Shown: positions 34,457 to 44,822, numbered from the stretch's first letter. The stretch is 64,000 nt of DNA from Xanthomonas hydrangeae (GCA_905142475.1 LR990730.1:4650001-4714000); one strand, 5' to 3'. Notes: a model not told the origin generated them from the sequence alone. Numbers and translations: made by a program.

Positions 34457-34486
34457 GCCACCTCGTTTGACAGCGTCGTGGCGGAC
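34453..34486 (+). promoter_or_regulatory. second target hairpin upstream of the small-gene operon
   Basis: GTCCGCCAC (34453-34461) pairs perfectly with GTGGCGGAC (34478-34486) and presents GTTTGACAG (34465-34473) in its loop, complementary to the unpaired CUGUCAA of the antisense candidate. Its 5' arm overlaps the 3' arm of that RNA, so the two structures exclude each other. The first gene starts 24 bases later at 34511, with ACGGAG as ribosome site. Confidence 0.6.
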
Positions 34487-34510
34487 TCCAACTACAACGG
34501 AGCCTGCACC

Positions 34511-34729
34511 ATGACCTACGACGCTCAAGAAGCGCCGGCCAATGCCGCGCGTCAGATCGCCCATTACTTCGGCCTGATTGCCGACACCCTCGATTGGAAC
34601 CACACCGCCTGGCTCGCCCTGCAGGCGAAGCTGCAGGCCATGGGCAAAGCGCCCGAAGCACTGACGCTGGCCGATGTCGAGGCCGCCATTTCCAGCACCA
34701 ATGCCGACCTGGTAGAGGTGCGCCAGTGA
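34511..34729 (+). CDS. hypothetical small phage protein
   Basis: A 72-residue, acidic, helical protein (MTYDAQEAPANAARQIAHYF). First of a string of overlapping small genes behind the structured leader. No family recognised. Confidence 0.6.
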   Translation: MTYDAQEAPANAARQIAHYFGLIADTLDWNHTAWLALQAKLQAMGKAPEALTLADVEAAISSTNADLVEVRQ

Positions 34730-35013
34730 GCCGCCGCGACCTGCATAAAGCGCTGCGCGTCGCCCCCGGCGTCTACCTGCTCCTGCAGATCCGGGCGACC
34801 GACGTCCTGGCCGAACTGTACGCCGACAGCCTGCATGACCGCCCACCGGTCATGTTCGCCTGCAGCGCGATCGAAAAGGCTTCCGAGTTGTTCCTGGTCG
34901 ATGACGGCACTGGCCTGGCCATTGGCTCGTTGCACGTTGTGATGCCGGAAGCCGAGGCTGCCGCGCTGCAGGAATGGGTAATAGATCGCTTGCCCGCGTT
35001 GGAGGTGGCTTGA
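34726..35013 (+). CDS. hypothetical small phage protein
   Basis: A 95-residue protein from GTG 34726, overlapping the previous stop by four bases and the next start by one. It contains VAPGVYLLLQIRATDVLAELY and an acidic C-terminus. No recognised domain. Confidence 0.6.
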   Translation: MSRRDLHKALRVAPGVYLLLQIRATDVLAELYADSLHDRPPVMFACSAIEKASELFLVDDGTGLAIGSLHVVMPEAEAAALQEWVIDRLPALEVA

Positions 35014-35285
35014 TGGACGCTGGTCACCCGAACGTACAGCTGCCGACGGACGCCGATTTCTCGATCAACGAAGAGGAGCAATACCGCCTCTGGCGCGCGT
35101 ACCACGCGGCCGCGTTGCTCGCGGCGCTGACCAATGATGTCGCGATCGACGCAGGCATCAATCACGACGGGCCGGCAGCAGTGGCCGAGTACATCCGCCA
35201 GGAACTCCTTGATGTGCTCAACGGCGCGCAGCGTCTGCGTGAGCCTGACCCCAGCATCCCGCCATCCGGCGCCGACCTGATCTAA
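35013..35285 (+). CDS. hypothetical small phage protein
   Basis: A 90-residue acidic protein from ATG 35013 (TGATG overlap), with FSINEEEQYRLWRAYHAAA as a likely helix. It may be a small DNA-mimic or regulator by composition, but this is speculation; no family recognised. Confidence 0.55.
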   Translation: MDAGHPNVQLPTDADFSINEEEQYRLWRAYHAAALLAALTNDVAIDAGINHDGPAAVAEYIRQELLDVLNGAQRLREPDPSIPPSGADLI

Positions 35286-35364
35286 CCCCCGCAACAGCGG
35301 GCCGGCGGGCGGTGCTGTAACACCGCCCCAAGGCCCTCCACCAACGCAACTCAGGAGAGTCGAT

Positions 35365-35790
35365 ATGCAACAGCACACTGGAACACGTCCAGCCACGGCA
35401 GCACGTCCGTTGGTTTTGAGCACCGGACCTAGCGCGGAGGCTAGCACGCCGGCCGTCGTCGCCTACGATCGCGGCATCGGCGACTGCTCGGCGACCATCA
35501 CCATGCACGTCACGCATGGTGCGGTTGTGGTCACTGCCACCCTGGACATGGGACCACTCCGCCAGGAGCGTCAGTCCTGGGAGCGGCGTCGCGGCACAGG
35601 CACCGGCTGGAAACTCATCGACGGCCCCCGCCTGTGGACAACGGCGGAAGACCGGATCAGCACAGAGTTGGCCGAGTTCATGGACGGCCTAGACTTCCCC
35701 TTCGACCTGGCCAACATGCTGCCGCGCCGACCGACTGCCGCTGCCGCCGCTGCTGTGGCCCAGGCCGCGCAGGAGGTGGCGCATGGTTGA
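35365..35790 (+). CDS. hypothetical phage protein
   Basis: A 141-residue protein. The N-terminus is low-complexity, then a beta-rich core (ITMHVTHGAVVVTATLDMG), then WKLIDGPRLWTTAEDRI and an Ala-rich tail. GGAGAG precedes its start. It overlaps the next gene by eight bases. Function unknown. Confidence 0.6.
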   Translation: MQQHTGTRPATAARPLVLSTGPSAEASTPAVVAYDRGIGDCSATITMHVTHGAVVVTATLDMGPLRQERQSWERRRGTGTGWKLIDGPRLWTTAEDRISTELAEFMDGLDFPFDLANMLPRRPTAAAAAAVAQAAQEVAHG

Positions 35791-35965
35791 GTTGCTCGCT
35801 TTGGCGATGATCCTGGCGCCAGCCGCCGGCGGCGCGCTGGTCTACAAGCTGTGGGCCTCGCGCCGTCCACGCCTCACGCAGACCGGCCTGGCTGTTGGAC
35901 AGGTGCCGCAGCGCCTGCGTCGCCGCACCCGCATGGCTGTGCGGCGGGAGGCTGCTCATGGTTGA
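35783..35965 (+). CDS. small membrane protein
   Basis: A 60-residue protein with one N-terminal transmembrane segment (LLALAMILAPAAGGALVY) and a strongly basic tail (RRLRRRTR-type). It overlaps both neighbours by eight bases. Unknown role. Confidence 0.5.
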   Translation: MVELLALAMILAPAAGGALVYKLWASRRPRLTQTGLAVGQVPQRLRRRTRMAVRREAAHG

Positions 35966-36230
35966 GTCCGTCATCCTTCTAGGCCCGCAGGGCAGCTGCA
36001 AATCGCTCAACGCCGAGGTGCTGTGTCAGCAACTCGGCCTGCAGGAGGTCATCGAACTGGACGATTTGTTGTTCACGTTCCGAGCTGATCGGCTGGAACC
36101 TTTCGGGCAGCTGATCCTGACCTGCAACGAACAGCAGGCGCAAACGTGGTCGGTACGCTGGGGCTTGCGTCTCATGCGTGTCGCAGAAGCACGCGCCCAG
36201 CTCGGCGCTGCATGGAGGACGCAGCCATGA
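35958..36230 (+). CDS. small P-loop-like phage protein
   Basis: A 90-residue protein from ATG 35958. Its start, ESVILLGPQGSCKSLNAEVL, looks like a P-loop (GPQGSCKS) in which the usual Gly before Lys is Cys. A later ELDDLLFTF could be Walker B and QLILTCNEQ a sensor strand. It is much shorter than usual NTPases, so it is either minimal or derived from one. Related small ATP-binding proteins occur in Xanthomonas phages. Confidence 0.6.
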   Translation: MVESVILLGPQGSCKSLNAEVLCQQLGLQEVIELDDLLFTFRADRLEPFGQLILTCNEQQAQTWSVRWGLRLMRVAEARAQLGAAWRTQP

Positions 36231-36451
36231 ACTTGGAGCGCACGATCGAAATTGCCCGCGCTGCCGCGCGTGTGGGAGAGCCTGGCACCTTGTCCACCGG
36301 AGAGGCGCTCACCGCCGCTCTGGTGCTCAATCGCCATGACTGGCTAGCCGAAATGGGCTACACCATCGCTCAGGCGTTGGACCGGATCGACTCCGACACC
36401 GCGCAACATCTTCGGGACGCCGAGCGCGTGCTGCGCCTGGAGGTACCGTGA
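36227..36451 (+). CDS. hypothetical small phage protein
   Basis: A 74-residue helical protein (MNLERTIEIARAAARVGEPG) with an ATGA overlap to the previous gene. No recognised family. Confidence 0.55.
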   Translation: MNLERTIEIARAAARVGEPGTLSTGEALTAALVLNRHDWLAEMGYTIAQALDRIDSDTAQHLRDAERVLRLEVP

Positions 36452-36720
36452 CGCAACGTCAGGTCGACCACGACAGTCCTCTGCCGCCCTGCACGAACGG
36501 CCACCTCGCTCGCCACATGCTCGACGCCCGCCGCCCCGAGGCGGGCGGCGGGCATTTCATCGAGTGCGTGTGTGGGCGAACGCAGAAGCATTCCAGCTAC
36601 GAGCTGGCCATGATCGAATGGCGCCGAGCGCATCGGATTCGCGCACCACGCCAGCCACGTCCCTGTGCGCCTAACGTCGTGCAGCTCGGTCTGCGCTTCA
36701 CTGGCACGCGCCAGCGATGA
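36448..36720 (+). CDS. small zinc-binding-like phage protein
   Basis: A 90-residue protein from GTG 36448. CTNGH, HMLDARR and the later ECVCG give a C/H set that could bind zinc, and WRRAHRIR is basic. This resembles the small Cys/His proteins common in phage early regions. It overlaps the next gene by four bases. Confidence 0.55.
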   Translation: MTQRQVDHDSPLPPCTNGHLARHMLDARRPEAGGGHFIECVCGRTQKHSSYELAMIEWRRAHRIRAPRQPRPCAPNVVQLGLRFTGTRQR

Positions 36721-36926
36721 TCGAGGGCGCGAATATGGAAGGGTTTCGCAGGGCTTGCGAGGCGCGCCACCGGCTTCGGCAGGGCTACGTGGATGCAGCC
36801 AAGGTGCGAGAGCTCCGGCTCCACATCGCGGCCCAGCGCGGCTACGCCGCGGCTGACATGCTCGTGGAGGAAATGCGCGAGCAATGGCGGCACAGGCGGG
36901 AGTGGACCAAGGAGCAAGATGCATGA
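36717..36926 (+). CDS. hypothetical small phage protein
   Basis: A 69-residue, highly charged helical protein (RRACEARHRLRQGYVDAAKV). Overlaps both neighbours by four bases. No family recognised. Confidence 0.5.
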   Translation: MIEGANMEGFRRACEARHRLRQGYVDAAKVRELRLHIAAQRGYAAADMLVEEMREQWRHRREWTKEQDA

Positions 36927-37147
36927 GCGGAGGTGTACTGACATTTGAGGATCTGCGGCGCCTATGCGCGCCAGTTGGCCCCTCCCCTCGTGCAGCTACC
37001 GTAGTGCGTTGGGCCAACGATCAGGGCATCCGTTACAAGTACGACGGTCGAGGTGGGATCTGGACAACGCTAGATGCGCTCAATGCCGCCCTTGGATTGC
37101 AGCACGACAACGACACCGAGATGGATACAGAACAGGAGCTGATGTAA
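36923..37147 (+). CDS. DUF4224-like protein, possible excisionase
   Basis: A 74-residue protein from ATG 36923: LTFEDLRRLCAPVGPSPRAATVVRWANDQGI, in pieces, then YDGRGGIWTTLDAL. It follows the DUF4224 pattern, a winged-helix-like domain often found just before integrases. It overlaps the integrase start by one base, so the two are co-translated. An excisionase or directionality role is inferred. Confidence 0.65.
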   Translation: MSGGVLTFEDLRRLCAPVGPSPRAATVVRWANDQGIRYKYDGRGGIWTTLDALNAALGLQHDNDTEMDTEQELM

Positions 37148-38334
37148 TGGCACGAGGCCGCAAGCGCAAATTCAATCCACTCATACCGGCACACATTGAC
37201 CAGGCCGCGCTCCCGCGCGGCCTATATCGGGAGGATGGCCGGTGGTACGTCGTCGAGCCGCACCCAGAAGGCGGGGCCACACGAAAGCAAACCGTGGCTT
37301 ACGCTGGAGCTCGTCTATCGGAATTGCATGGAATCGTTGAGGAACGTGCAGGTAGGGGCACGCGCGGCACGTTGCGCTATCTCTTCGATCGCTTTCACGA
37401 GTCGTTGGAGTTCAAGGAACTGGCAACCGACACGCAAGATGACTACCGGCGTTATGCCGACTCCATTGCCAACTATCTCCGCAAAGACGGATCGAAGTTG
37501 GGCTCAGTGCAGGTTGATCGCATCACCACGCCTGTGGTCCAGCGACTCGTGGAAGTCTTCGCAATGGGGCGACCAGCCAACCGTTACCAACCCGCGCTTC
37601 CAGCGACGCCTAGTAAGGCAAATCACCTTCACCGCTATTTACGTCGCACACTCGCGTGGGGCGTGCGCGTCGGCCTATGCAGATCGAATCCAGCCATCGG
37701 CGTGAGGCAAGCACGCGAAGCAAAGAAACACCGGATGCCAACGCCGGCCGCGTTCGACAAGGTGCTGACCTTCGCAAGAGAGCGCGGCTCCCTTCCGCCG
37801 CATACAAAGGGCAGCTGCCCGAGCTATCTCGCGCCAGTCATGGTGCTCGCATATAGCGCGCGCCTACGCGGCATTGAGGTGTGCACGCTCGACGACACAC
37901 ATAAGCAGCCAACAGGCATCCATGCTCAACGGCGCAAGGGATCACGCGACACGCTTACAGAGTGGGATCCAAAGATGATCGAAGCGTGGGATTTCCTCGT
38001 AACACGACGAACTGCCATATGGACCAAAAACGGTCGGAATTTTGCAGTCCCGATCAAGGCTGAGGATCGGCGCCTACTCGTTGAACAGACCGGTAATCCG
38101 ATGGCTAAATCATCGCTGGATAGTGCCTGGCAACGATTCATCACTCTCGCAATGAAAGAAGGGATCATTTCGAAGCAGGAGCGCTTTTCGTTGCATGGCC
38201 TAAAGCATCGCGGCATTACCGACACAGTGGGTAACCGGGGCGACAAACAAGATGCTGCAGGGCACGTGACACCAGCAACGACAGGCCGTTATGACCATGC
38301 GCTGCCGGTGGTAAAACCGCCAAAGCGCAGCTAA
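37147..38334 (+). CDS. int: prophage tyrosine-family integrase
   Basis: A 395-residue recombinase. A SAM-like core-binding domain lies near residues 75-200 and the catalytic domain near 210-390. Catalytic residues visible are Arg in YSARLRGIE (about 240), the HGLKH motif (about 355), GHVTPATTGRYDH with the second His (about 375) and the Tyr nucleophile. The usual HxxR box reads H-G-L-K, a Lys in place of Arg, as in some Burkholderia and Xanthomonas phage integrases. The gene ends 67 bases from the tRNA, which is its likely attB. Confidence 0.92.
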   Translation: MARGRKRKFNPLIPAHIDQAALPRGLYREDGRWYVVEPHPEGGATRKQTVAYAGARLSELHGIVEERAGRGTRGTLRYLFDRFHESLEFKELATDTQDDYRRYADSIANYLRKDGSKLGSVQVDRITTPVVQRLVEVFAMGRPANRYQPALPATPSKANHLHRYLRRTLAWGVRVGLCRSNPAIGVRQAREAKKHRMPTPAAFDKVLTFARERGSLPPHTKGSCPSYLAPVMVLAYSARLRGIEVCTLDDTHKQPTGIHAQRRKGSRDTLTEWDPKMIEAWDFLVTRRTAIWTKNGRNFAVPIKAEDRRLLVEQTGNPMAKSSLDSAWQRFITLAMKEGIISKQERFSLHGLKHRGITDTVGNRGDKQDAAGHVTPATTGRYDHALPVVKPPKRS

Positions 38335-38401
38335 TTTTCCCGGCAATTTTCCCGGCCGCTTCAATTCAGGGCGCTTGGCAGGAGCTAAGCCCTTGATTTT
38401 A

Positions 38402-38477
38402 TGGTGGGCCCAGAAGGATTCGAACCTTCAACCAAAGGATTATGAGTCCTCTGCTCTAACCGTTGAGCTATAGGCCC
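38402..38477 (-). tRNA. ileX: tRNA-Ile2 (CAU anticodon), prophage attachment site
   Basis: A 76-base cloverleaf with encoded CCA. The acceptor is GGGCCTA/TGGGCCC and the anticodon loop CTCATAA gives CAU. The D-loop (AACGGTTAGAGCAG) and variable region (TTTGGTTG) resemble E. coli ileX rather than elongator tRNA-Met, so after lysidine modification it should read AUA. The prophage joins at its 3' side, leaving the gene intact. Automated tools may label it tRNA-Met. Confidence 0.88.
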
Positions 38478-38627
38478 GGCAGGGTGGGTGGCGAGATGCG
38501 GGGCATGTCGGACCGTCCAGCTGAGGCGAAAGTTTACCCGTCCGCGCGCGTCGCTGTCTGCTGACATCCGGCGTCGATGAGGAGAAGCGCCTGCACCCAC
38601 CTGCGCTTGCGCATGCCGGCACAAAAA

Positions 38628-38651
38628 AGCCCGGCGTGAGCCGGGCTTTTG
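38628..38651. terminator. bidirectional intrinsic terminator
   Basis: AGCCCGGC/GCCGGGCT, 8 bp, with loop GTGA, flanked by an A-run on the left and TTTT on the right, so it can work in both directions. It lies upstream of the tRNA gene and downstream of the leftward small gene at 38767. Confidence 0.8.
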
Positions 38652-38766
38652 AATCTGGACGCGGTCAGCGTGCGCTGCGCACCATCAGCGGTGCAAGGTC
38701 CGGAGCCACACGTACCCGAGCAATCAGCCTAGGCAGTCCGGAATCCCGAATCCCCACTCCCGGCCT

Positions 38767-39006
38767 CTACGCCATCTCAAGCTGCGCGTCGACCAGCTCC
38801 CGGCCCGCACGGAATCCCTGCGCGATGGCGTCCTGGTAGGTCTCCCAGCCCGCTTCCCGGCCGCCGATGCGTGGCTGGCGTTTGCCGCCTAGTGCATACA
38901 CGTCGACCCACAGCGTCCACCGGGCACCCGGGGATGCCTGCGCAGCGCGTACGCGGATCTCGTGATCGCGGTATATGGTGGTCTCGAAGCGGCTTTGCCT
39001 ACTCAT
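38767..39006 (-). CDS. conserved small protein, unknown
   Basis: A 79-residue protein from ATG 39006: SRQSRFETTIYRDHEIRVRA, WTLWVDVY and YQDAIAQGFRAGRELVDAQL. No signal peptide or known domain recognised; it resembles short conserved proteins next to rpoD in Xanthomonas. It reads toward the bidirectional terminator. Confidence 0.65.
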   Translation of the reverse strand: MSRQSRFETTIYRDHEIRVRAAQASPGARWTLWVDVYALGGKRQPRIGGREAGWETYQDAIAQGFRAGRELVDAQLEMA

Positions 39007-39255
39007 CGGACGGTCTCGTTTCCATTCGGGCACCAACGTAGAAGTGCCGGCTGGAACATCAGGTGAGATTGAAGGAAACAGCCACTTAATAGTGCGTCGC
39101 GGTCCGGTTTCGTCATCGGAACGTGAAGCTGCGCGGCCTGGCCTGCGCTGTTCCCGGCAGCGCATGCGGCAAGCGTCGCCCTATCGGGCCCACAACGCAA
39201 CAGCCCCGCATGTGCGGGGCTGTTGTGTGATCAGCTGAGCATGGCGACCGACAAA

Positions 39256-41133
<1,878 letters not shown>

Positions 41134-41238
41134 GGATGCTCGCGCCACCGGCTTTGAGATTGGAAAGAGGACCTAGCATTATACCAGCGTGAAGCCCCGT
41201 CTGCCGGATTCAAGACGAGACCGCTGGTGTAGCGCTGG

Positions 41239-41679
41239 CTAGGGCCTGAGAAGGAAGGTCACCGGGCCGTCGTTGACCAGGTCGACAACCATATGGGCAC
41301 CAAAGCGCCCGGTTTCCACCCCGCCGCGATGTGTTTCGCGGCAGATCGCCACCAATTGATTGAACGCCCGTTCAGCCTCCGGCGGCGGTGCGGCCGTGCT
41401 GAAGCCTGGTCGTGTGCCCGAGCTGGTGTCGGCAACCAGGGTGAACTGGCTGACCAGCAGCAGCCCGCCCGCGGTATCGGTGAGTGAGCGGTTCATCTTG
41501 CCGGCGTCGTCGGCGAAGACGCGGTAGCCGAGCAGGCGTTCGGCCAGGCGCCGGCTCTGCGCATCGCTGTCGCCGGGCTCGACCCCGACCAGGGCCAACA
41601 GCCCGGGACCGATCTGACCGACGCGCTCCGCATCGACAGTGACAGAGGCACGGGTGACGCGTTGGATCAGTGCAAGCAT
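41239..41679 (-). CDS. dtd: D-aminoacyl-tRNA deacylase
   Basis: A 146-residue cytoplasmic enzyme that removes D-amino acids from mischarged t[14 protein letters not shown] (catalytic motif, near residue 77) and the C-terminal NDGPVTFLL (the Gly-cisPro-type recognition loop region) are both present. ATG 41679 is chosen because [13 protein letters not shown] is the family start. Divergent from the acyltransferase gene about 100 bases away. Confidence 0.95.
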   Translation of the reverse strand: MLALIQRVTRASVTVDAERVGQIGPGLLALVGVEPGDSDAQSRRLAERLLGYRVFADDAGKMNRSLTDTAGGLLLVSQFTLVADTSSGTRPGFSTAAPPPEAERAFNQLVAICRETHRGGVETGRFGAHMVVDLVNDGPVTFLLRP

Positions 41680-41779
41680 GGGCATTGTGGTTGAGCAAAC
41701 TGTGTCGCGCAGCATGCCCAGCACTGCCCGTACTGTCACGCGCGGGCCTTGGGCGGCCGCGCTGTTTAGAATTACGTCG

Positions 41780-42694
41780 ATGAAACCTGATGCTCGCGCT
41801 CGCCTGCTCTACGCCACCGCCGCCACCGTGGGCCGCCTGCCGTGGCCGCTGCTCAAACGTGTGGCCGATACGCTGGCCTGGAGCTGGCGCAAACTCGATG
41901 CGCGCGAGAGCCGCGTGGCACGCCGCAACCTGGAGTTGGCGTACCCGGAACTGGACGCCGGCCAGCGCGCGCAGCTGCATGCGCAGGTGCTGCGTTCGAC
42001 CGCGCGGCAGACACTGGAAGTGCTGCGCACCTGGACCCGCCCGCCGGCCGAGAACCTGGCACGCCTGCAACGCAATGGCCAGGAGCTCTACGACGCAGCG
42101 CTGGCCTCCGGACGCGGGGTGATCGTGGCAGCACCGCACTTCGGCAACTGGGAACTGCTCAACCAGTGGCTGTCCGAACGCGGGCCGATCGCGATCGTGT
42201 ATCGCCCGCCGGAGTCGGACACGGTGGACGGCTTCCTGCAACTGGCCCGCGGCGGCGACAACGTGCGCCAGGTGCGTGCCGAAGGCCCGGCGGTGCGGCA
42301 GTTGTTCAAGGTGCTCAAGGACGGCGGCGCGGTCGGCATCCTGCCCGACCAGCAACCGAAGATGGGCGATGGCGTCTTTGCGCCGTTCTTCGGCATTCCG
42401 GCCTTGACCATGACCCTGGTCAACCGGCTTGCCGAACGTACCGGCGCGATCGTGCTGTACGGCTGGTGCGAACGCGCCGGTGGCGATCTGCAGTTCGCGC
42501 TGCATGTGCAGCCGTCCGACCCGGCGGTGGCCGATGCAGACCCGGTGCGCGCGGCCAGCGCGCTCAACGCAGGCATCGAACAGATCGCCCGGCGCGACCC
42601 GGCGCAATACCAATGGACCTACAAGCGCTACACGCTGCGCCCGCCAGGCAGCGGCGAGGCCAATCCGTATGCGACGGAGCGGCATCCGCACTAG
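41780..42694 (+). CDS. LpxL/HtrB-family lipid A acyltransferase
   Basis: A 304-residue inner-membrane acyltransferase. The start ATG 41780 gives [21 protein letters not shown], an N-terminal hydrophobic helix. The HX4E catalytic motif is HFGNWE near residue 118, and later blocks [16 protein letters not shown] and YQWTYKRY are conserved. It should transfer a secondary acyl chain to lipid A. Substrate chain and exact paralogue (LpxL versus LpxM) cannot be told. Confidence 0.88.
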   Translation: MKPDARARLLYATAATVGRLPWPLLKRVADTLAWSWRKLDARESRVARRNLELAYPELDAGQRAQLHAQVLRSTARQTLEVLRTWTRPPAENLARLQRNGQELYDAALASGRGVIVAAPHFGNWELLNQWLSERGPIAIVYRPPESDTVDGFLQLARGGDNVRQVRAEGPAVRQLFKVLKDGGAVGILPDQQPKMGDGVFAPFFGIPALTMTLVNRLAERTGAIVLYGWCERAGGDLQFALHVQPSDPAVADADPVRAASALNAGIEQIARRDPAQYQWTYKRYTLRPPGSGEANPYATERHPH

Positions 42695-42921
42695 CTTGGC
42701 CAGCAAACCGACGGCACGGCCACGTTTTGCTAGCCGCTCCTGGCTACAGATCCCGTGCAACGCTGCGTTGACACGCAGCGCATTCCGATCGCCTACATCG
42801 CAGACAGGCACTGGGTGACGCCGCGCCGCAGTGGCTCGCTACATCGCCCGACCGCTCAGCCCGGCGCAAACAAGGGTGCGAACAGAGCGCGGCACGCCGT
42901 GTCGGCGCCAGGCACCACCAT

Positions 42922-43443
42922 TCAATCGTCGTGTGGATCGGCCGGCGTGGCCAGAATGCGCTGATAGAACGCCAGATCCAGCCAACGCCCGAACTTGAAG
43001 CCTGCCTCGCGCACCGTGCCGGCGTGGGTGAAGCCGAATTGTTCGTGCAAGGCGATGCTGGCCTGATTGCTGGCATCGATGCCGCCGACCAGTACATGCA
43101 CGCCACGCTCCTGCGCCGCGGCGATCAAGGCCTGCAGCAGCGTGCGCCCCAGCCCCTTGCCGCGATGGTCGCGGTGCACGTAGATCGAATGCTCCACGCT
43201 GTACTTGAACGCCGGCCAGGCGCGGAACGTGCCGTAGCTGGCAAACCCCATCAACGTGCCGCCGGCGTCTTCCACACCGATCACCGGAAAGCCGCCCGCC
43301 CGCTTGGTCGCAAACCAGCCGACCATGCTCTCCGGCGGCCGTGGCTTGTAGTCGTACAGCGCGGTCGAGTTGGCGATGGCATCGTTGAAGATGTCCAGGA
43401 TGGCGCTGGCGTGGCGGGCTTCGCTGCAGTCGATAAGAGACAT
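42922..43443 (-). CDS. GNAT acetyltransferase, phosphinothricin-type
   Basis: A 173-residue GNAT enzyme. It has ILDIFNDAIANSTALYDYKPR at the N-terminus, the acetyl-CoA loop HRGKGLGRTLL near residue 95, and GGIDASNQASIALHEQFGF. This pattern is the PAT/MddA subgroup, which acetylates phosphinothricin, methionine sulfoximine or other small amines. It stands alone, with about 230 geneless bases on each side. Confidence 0.88.
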   Translation of the reverse strand: MSLIDCSEARHASAILDIFNDAIANSTALYDYKPRPPESMVGWFATKRAGGFPVIGVEDAGGTLMGFASYGTFRAWPAFKYSVEHSIYVHRDHRGKGLGRTLLQALIAAAQERGVHVLVGGIDASNQASIALHEQFGFTHAGTVREAGFKFGRWLDLAFYQRILATPADPHDD

Positions 43444-43688
43444 GGGGTCCTGGGCGGGCAGAGGGTCTTGGGATTAAAAAGCATTGCCGGGCGATGAACA
43501 ACGCAACCGGCAGGCAACCAAACCATGCCTGCCGTGCAACTCAATCTGCGGACGCTGGATGCAGCGTTCCACCGCGCCGTGGCGACCGGGCGTTGCGAAC
43601 CACGCGACAATGGCGTCACGCGACCACGCGGTGGCTGCGGCGGCGTCCGCCTTGAAGCGGCCGTGGCAATCCCCATCTGGAGTCGTGC

Positions 43689-44822
43689 ATGAGCAGCCCC
43701 GTCCCCTCCCCCAGCGCACACGCCTTCGGTGATCCGGCGGCGATCCGCTGTGAGCGCGCCGCCTCCGAGCTGCGGTCCGGCCGCCCGGTGCTGCTGACGG
43801 CTGCTAACGGGCAGGCGCGCGCGGTACTGGCGTTGGACAGCAGCACCGCGCAGTCGTATGCGGCCTTCGCGCGTGCAGCGCAGGGGCGTCACTATCTGTT
43901 CGTCACCCCGACCCGCGCCCAGGTGCTGGGCTTGAGCGCGCCGCAGGGCGCGCGCGTGGCGCTGATCGAACACAGCTACGACCAGCTCGCAGCGTTGGCG
44001 TACTTGCGCGACACGCCAGTGCCAGCGCAGTGGACCGCAGGCGATGCAATGGACGCAGGCGCGGTGGAGATCGCGCGTCTGGGACTATTGCTGCCGGCGA
44101 TGCTGGCGGTAGACCTGCGCGACGCGGACGACCAGGCCGCCTTCGCCGGCTGCCAGTCGCTGGCACTGGACGACCTGGGCACCGGCTGCGCCAAATCCGC
44201 CGCCGCCGGCTATGAGCTGGTCACGCGCACGCCGGTGCCGTTGCGCGACCTGGGCATGAGCGAATTCGTGGTGTTTCGAGGCGGGGTGGCGCAGCGCGAC
44301 CAGGTGGCGATCGTGGTCGGCCAGCCCGACCTCTCGGCTGCGGTGCCGGTGCGCGTGCATTCCTCGTGCCTGACCGGCGATCTGTTCGGCTCGCTCAAAT
44401 GCGATTGCGGCGATCAGCTGCGGCACGGCCTGGCCAAGCTGAAAGACCTCGGCGGCGGCGTGCTGCTGTATCTGGACCAGGAAGGCCGCGGCACCGGCAT
44501 CGCTGCCAAGATGCGCGCTTACGGCTATCAGCATGCCGGGCTGGACACCATCGATGCCGATGCGCAGCTGGGCTTCGGCCCGGACGAGCGTCGCTACGGC
44601 AGCGCGGTGGCAATGCTGCACGGCCTGGGCATTGGCCGGGTCCGGCTGTTGACCAACAATCCCGCCAAGGCCGAACGCCTGCGCGCGGCCGGCATCAGCG
44701 TCGAAGACCGCATCCCGATCACCGGCGACATCACCCCCGAAAACGAGCAATACCTGCGCACCAAGGCCGTCCGTGCCGGCCACGCGCTGGATGTGGATGC
44801 GCTGATTCTGGCCGCTCAGTAA
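43689..44822 (+). CDS. ribA: GTP cyclohydrolase II with extra N-terminal domain
   Basis: A 377-residue enzyme of riboflavin synthesis, opening the imidazole ring of GTP. The catalytic part (residues 180-377) has HSSCLTGDLFGSLKCDCGDQL (zinc cysteines), LLYLDQEGRGTGI, and RVRLLTNNPAKAERL. The first 175 residues resemble a DHBP-synthase-like region without its acidic active-site motifs, an extension known in some proteobacterial RibA proteins. It is not a true bifunctional RibBA. Confidence 0.88.
   Translation: MSSPVPSPSAHAFGDPAAIRCERAASELRSGRPVLLTAANGQARAVLALDSSTAQSYAAFARAAQGRHYLFVTPTRAQVLGLSAPQGARVALIEHSYDQLAALAYLRDTPVPAQWTAGDAMDAGAVEIARLGLLLPAMLAVDLRDADDQAAFAGCQSLALDDLGTGCAKSAAAGYELVTRTPVPLRDLGMSEFVVFRGGVAQRDQVAIVVGQPDLSAAVPVRVHSSCLTGDLFGSLKCDCGDQLRHGLAKLKDLGGGVLLYLDQEGRGTGIAAKMRAYGYQHAGLDTIDADAQLGFGPDERRYGSAVAMLHGLGIGRVRLLTNNPAKAERLRAAGISVEDRIPITGDITPENEQYLRTKAVRAGHALDVDALILAAQ

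Larger units (their letters stand above)
34184..34729 (+). other. open leader frame with Ash/Icd-like pattern
   Basis: From ATG 34184 (ATGA overlap with the helicase stop) the frame stays open for 181 codons, into and through the gene starting at 34511. Its first part reads AAKSATGFDSLN ... MHGAFFS, the odd pattern seen in 'Ash/Icd-like' phage ORFs that overlie P4/C4-type antisense RNA leaders. The DNA here is better explained as structured RNA than as protein, so the frame is noted rather than called a gene. Confidence 0.35.

Noticed and set aside
34467-34472. TTGACA as a -35 promoter box (also at 34287)
   Set aside because: Neither copy has a convincing -10 at 16-19 bases; the RNA-pairing explanation accounts for both copies and their positions, though a promoter cannot be fully excluded.
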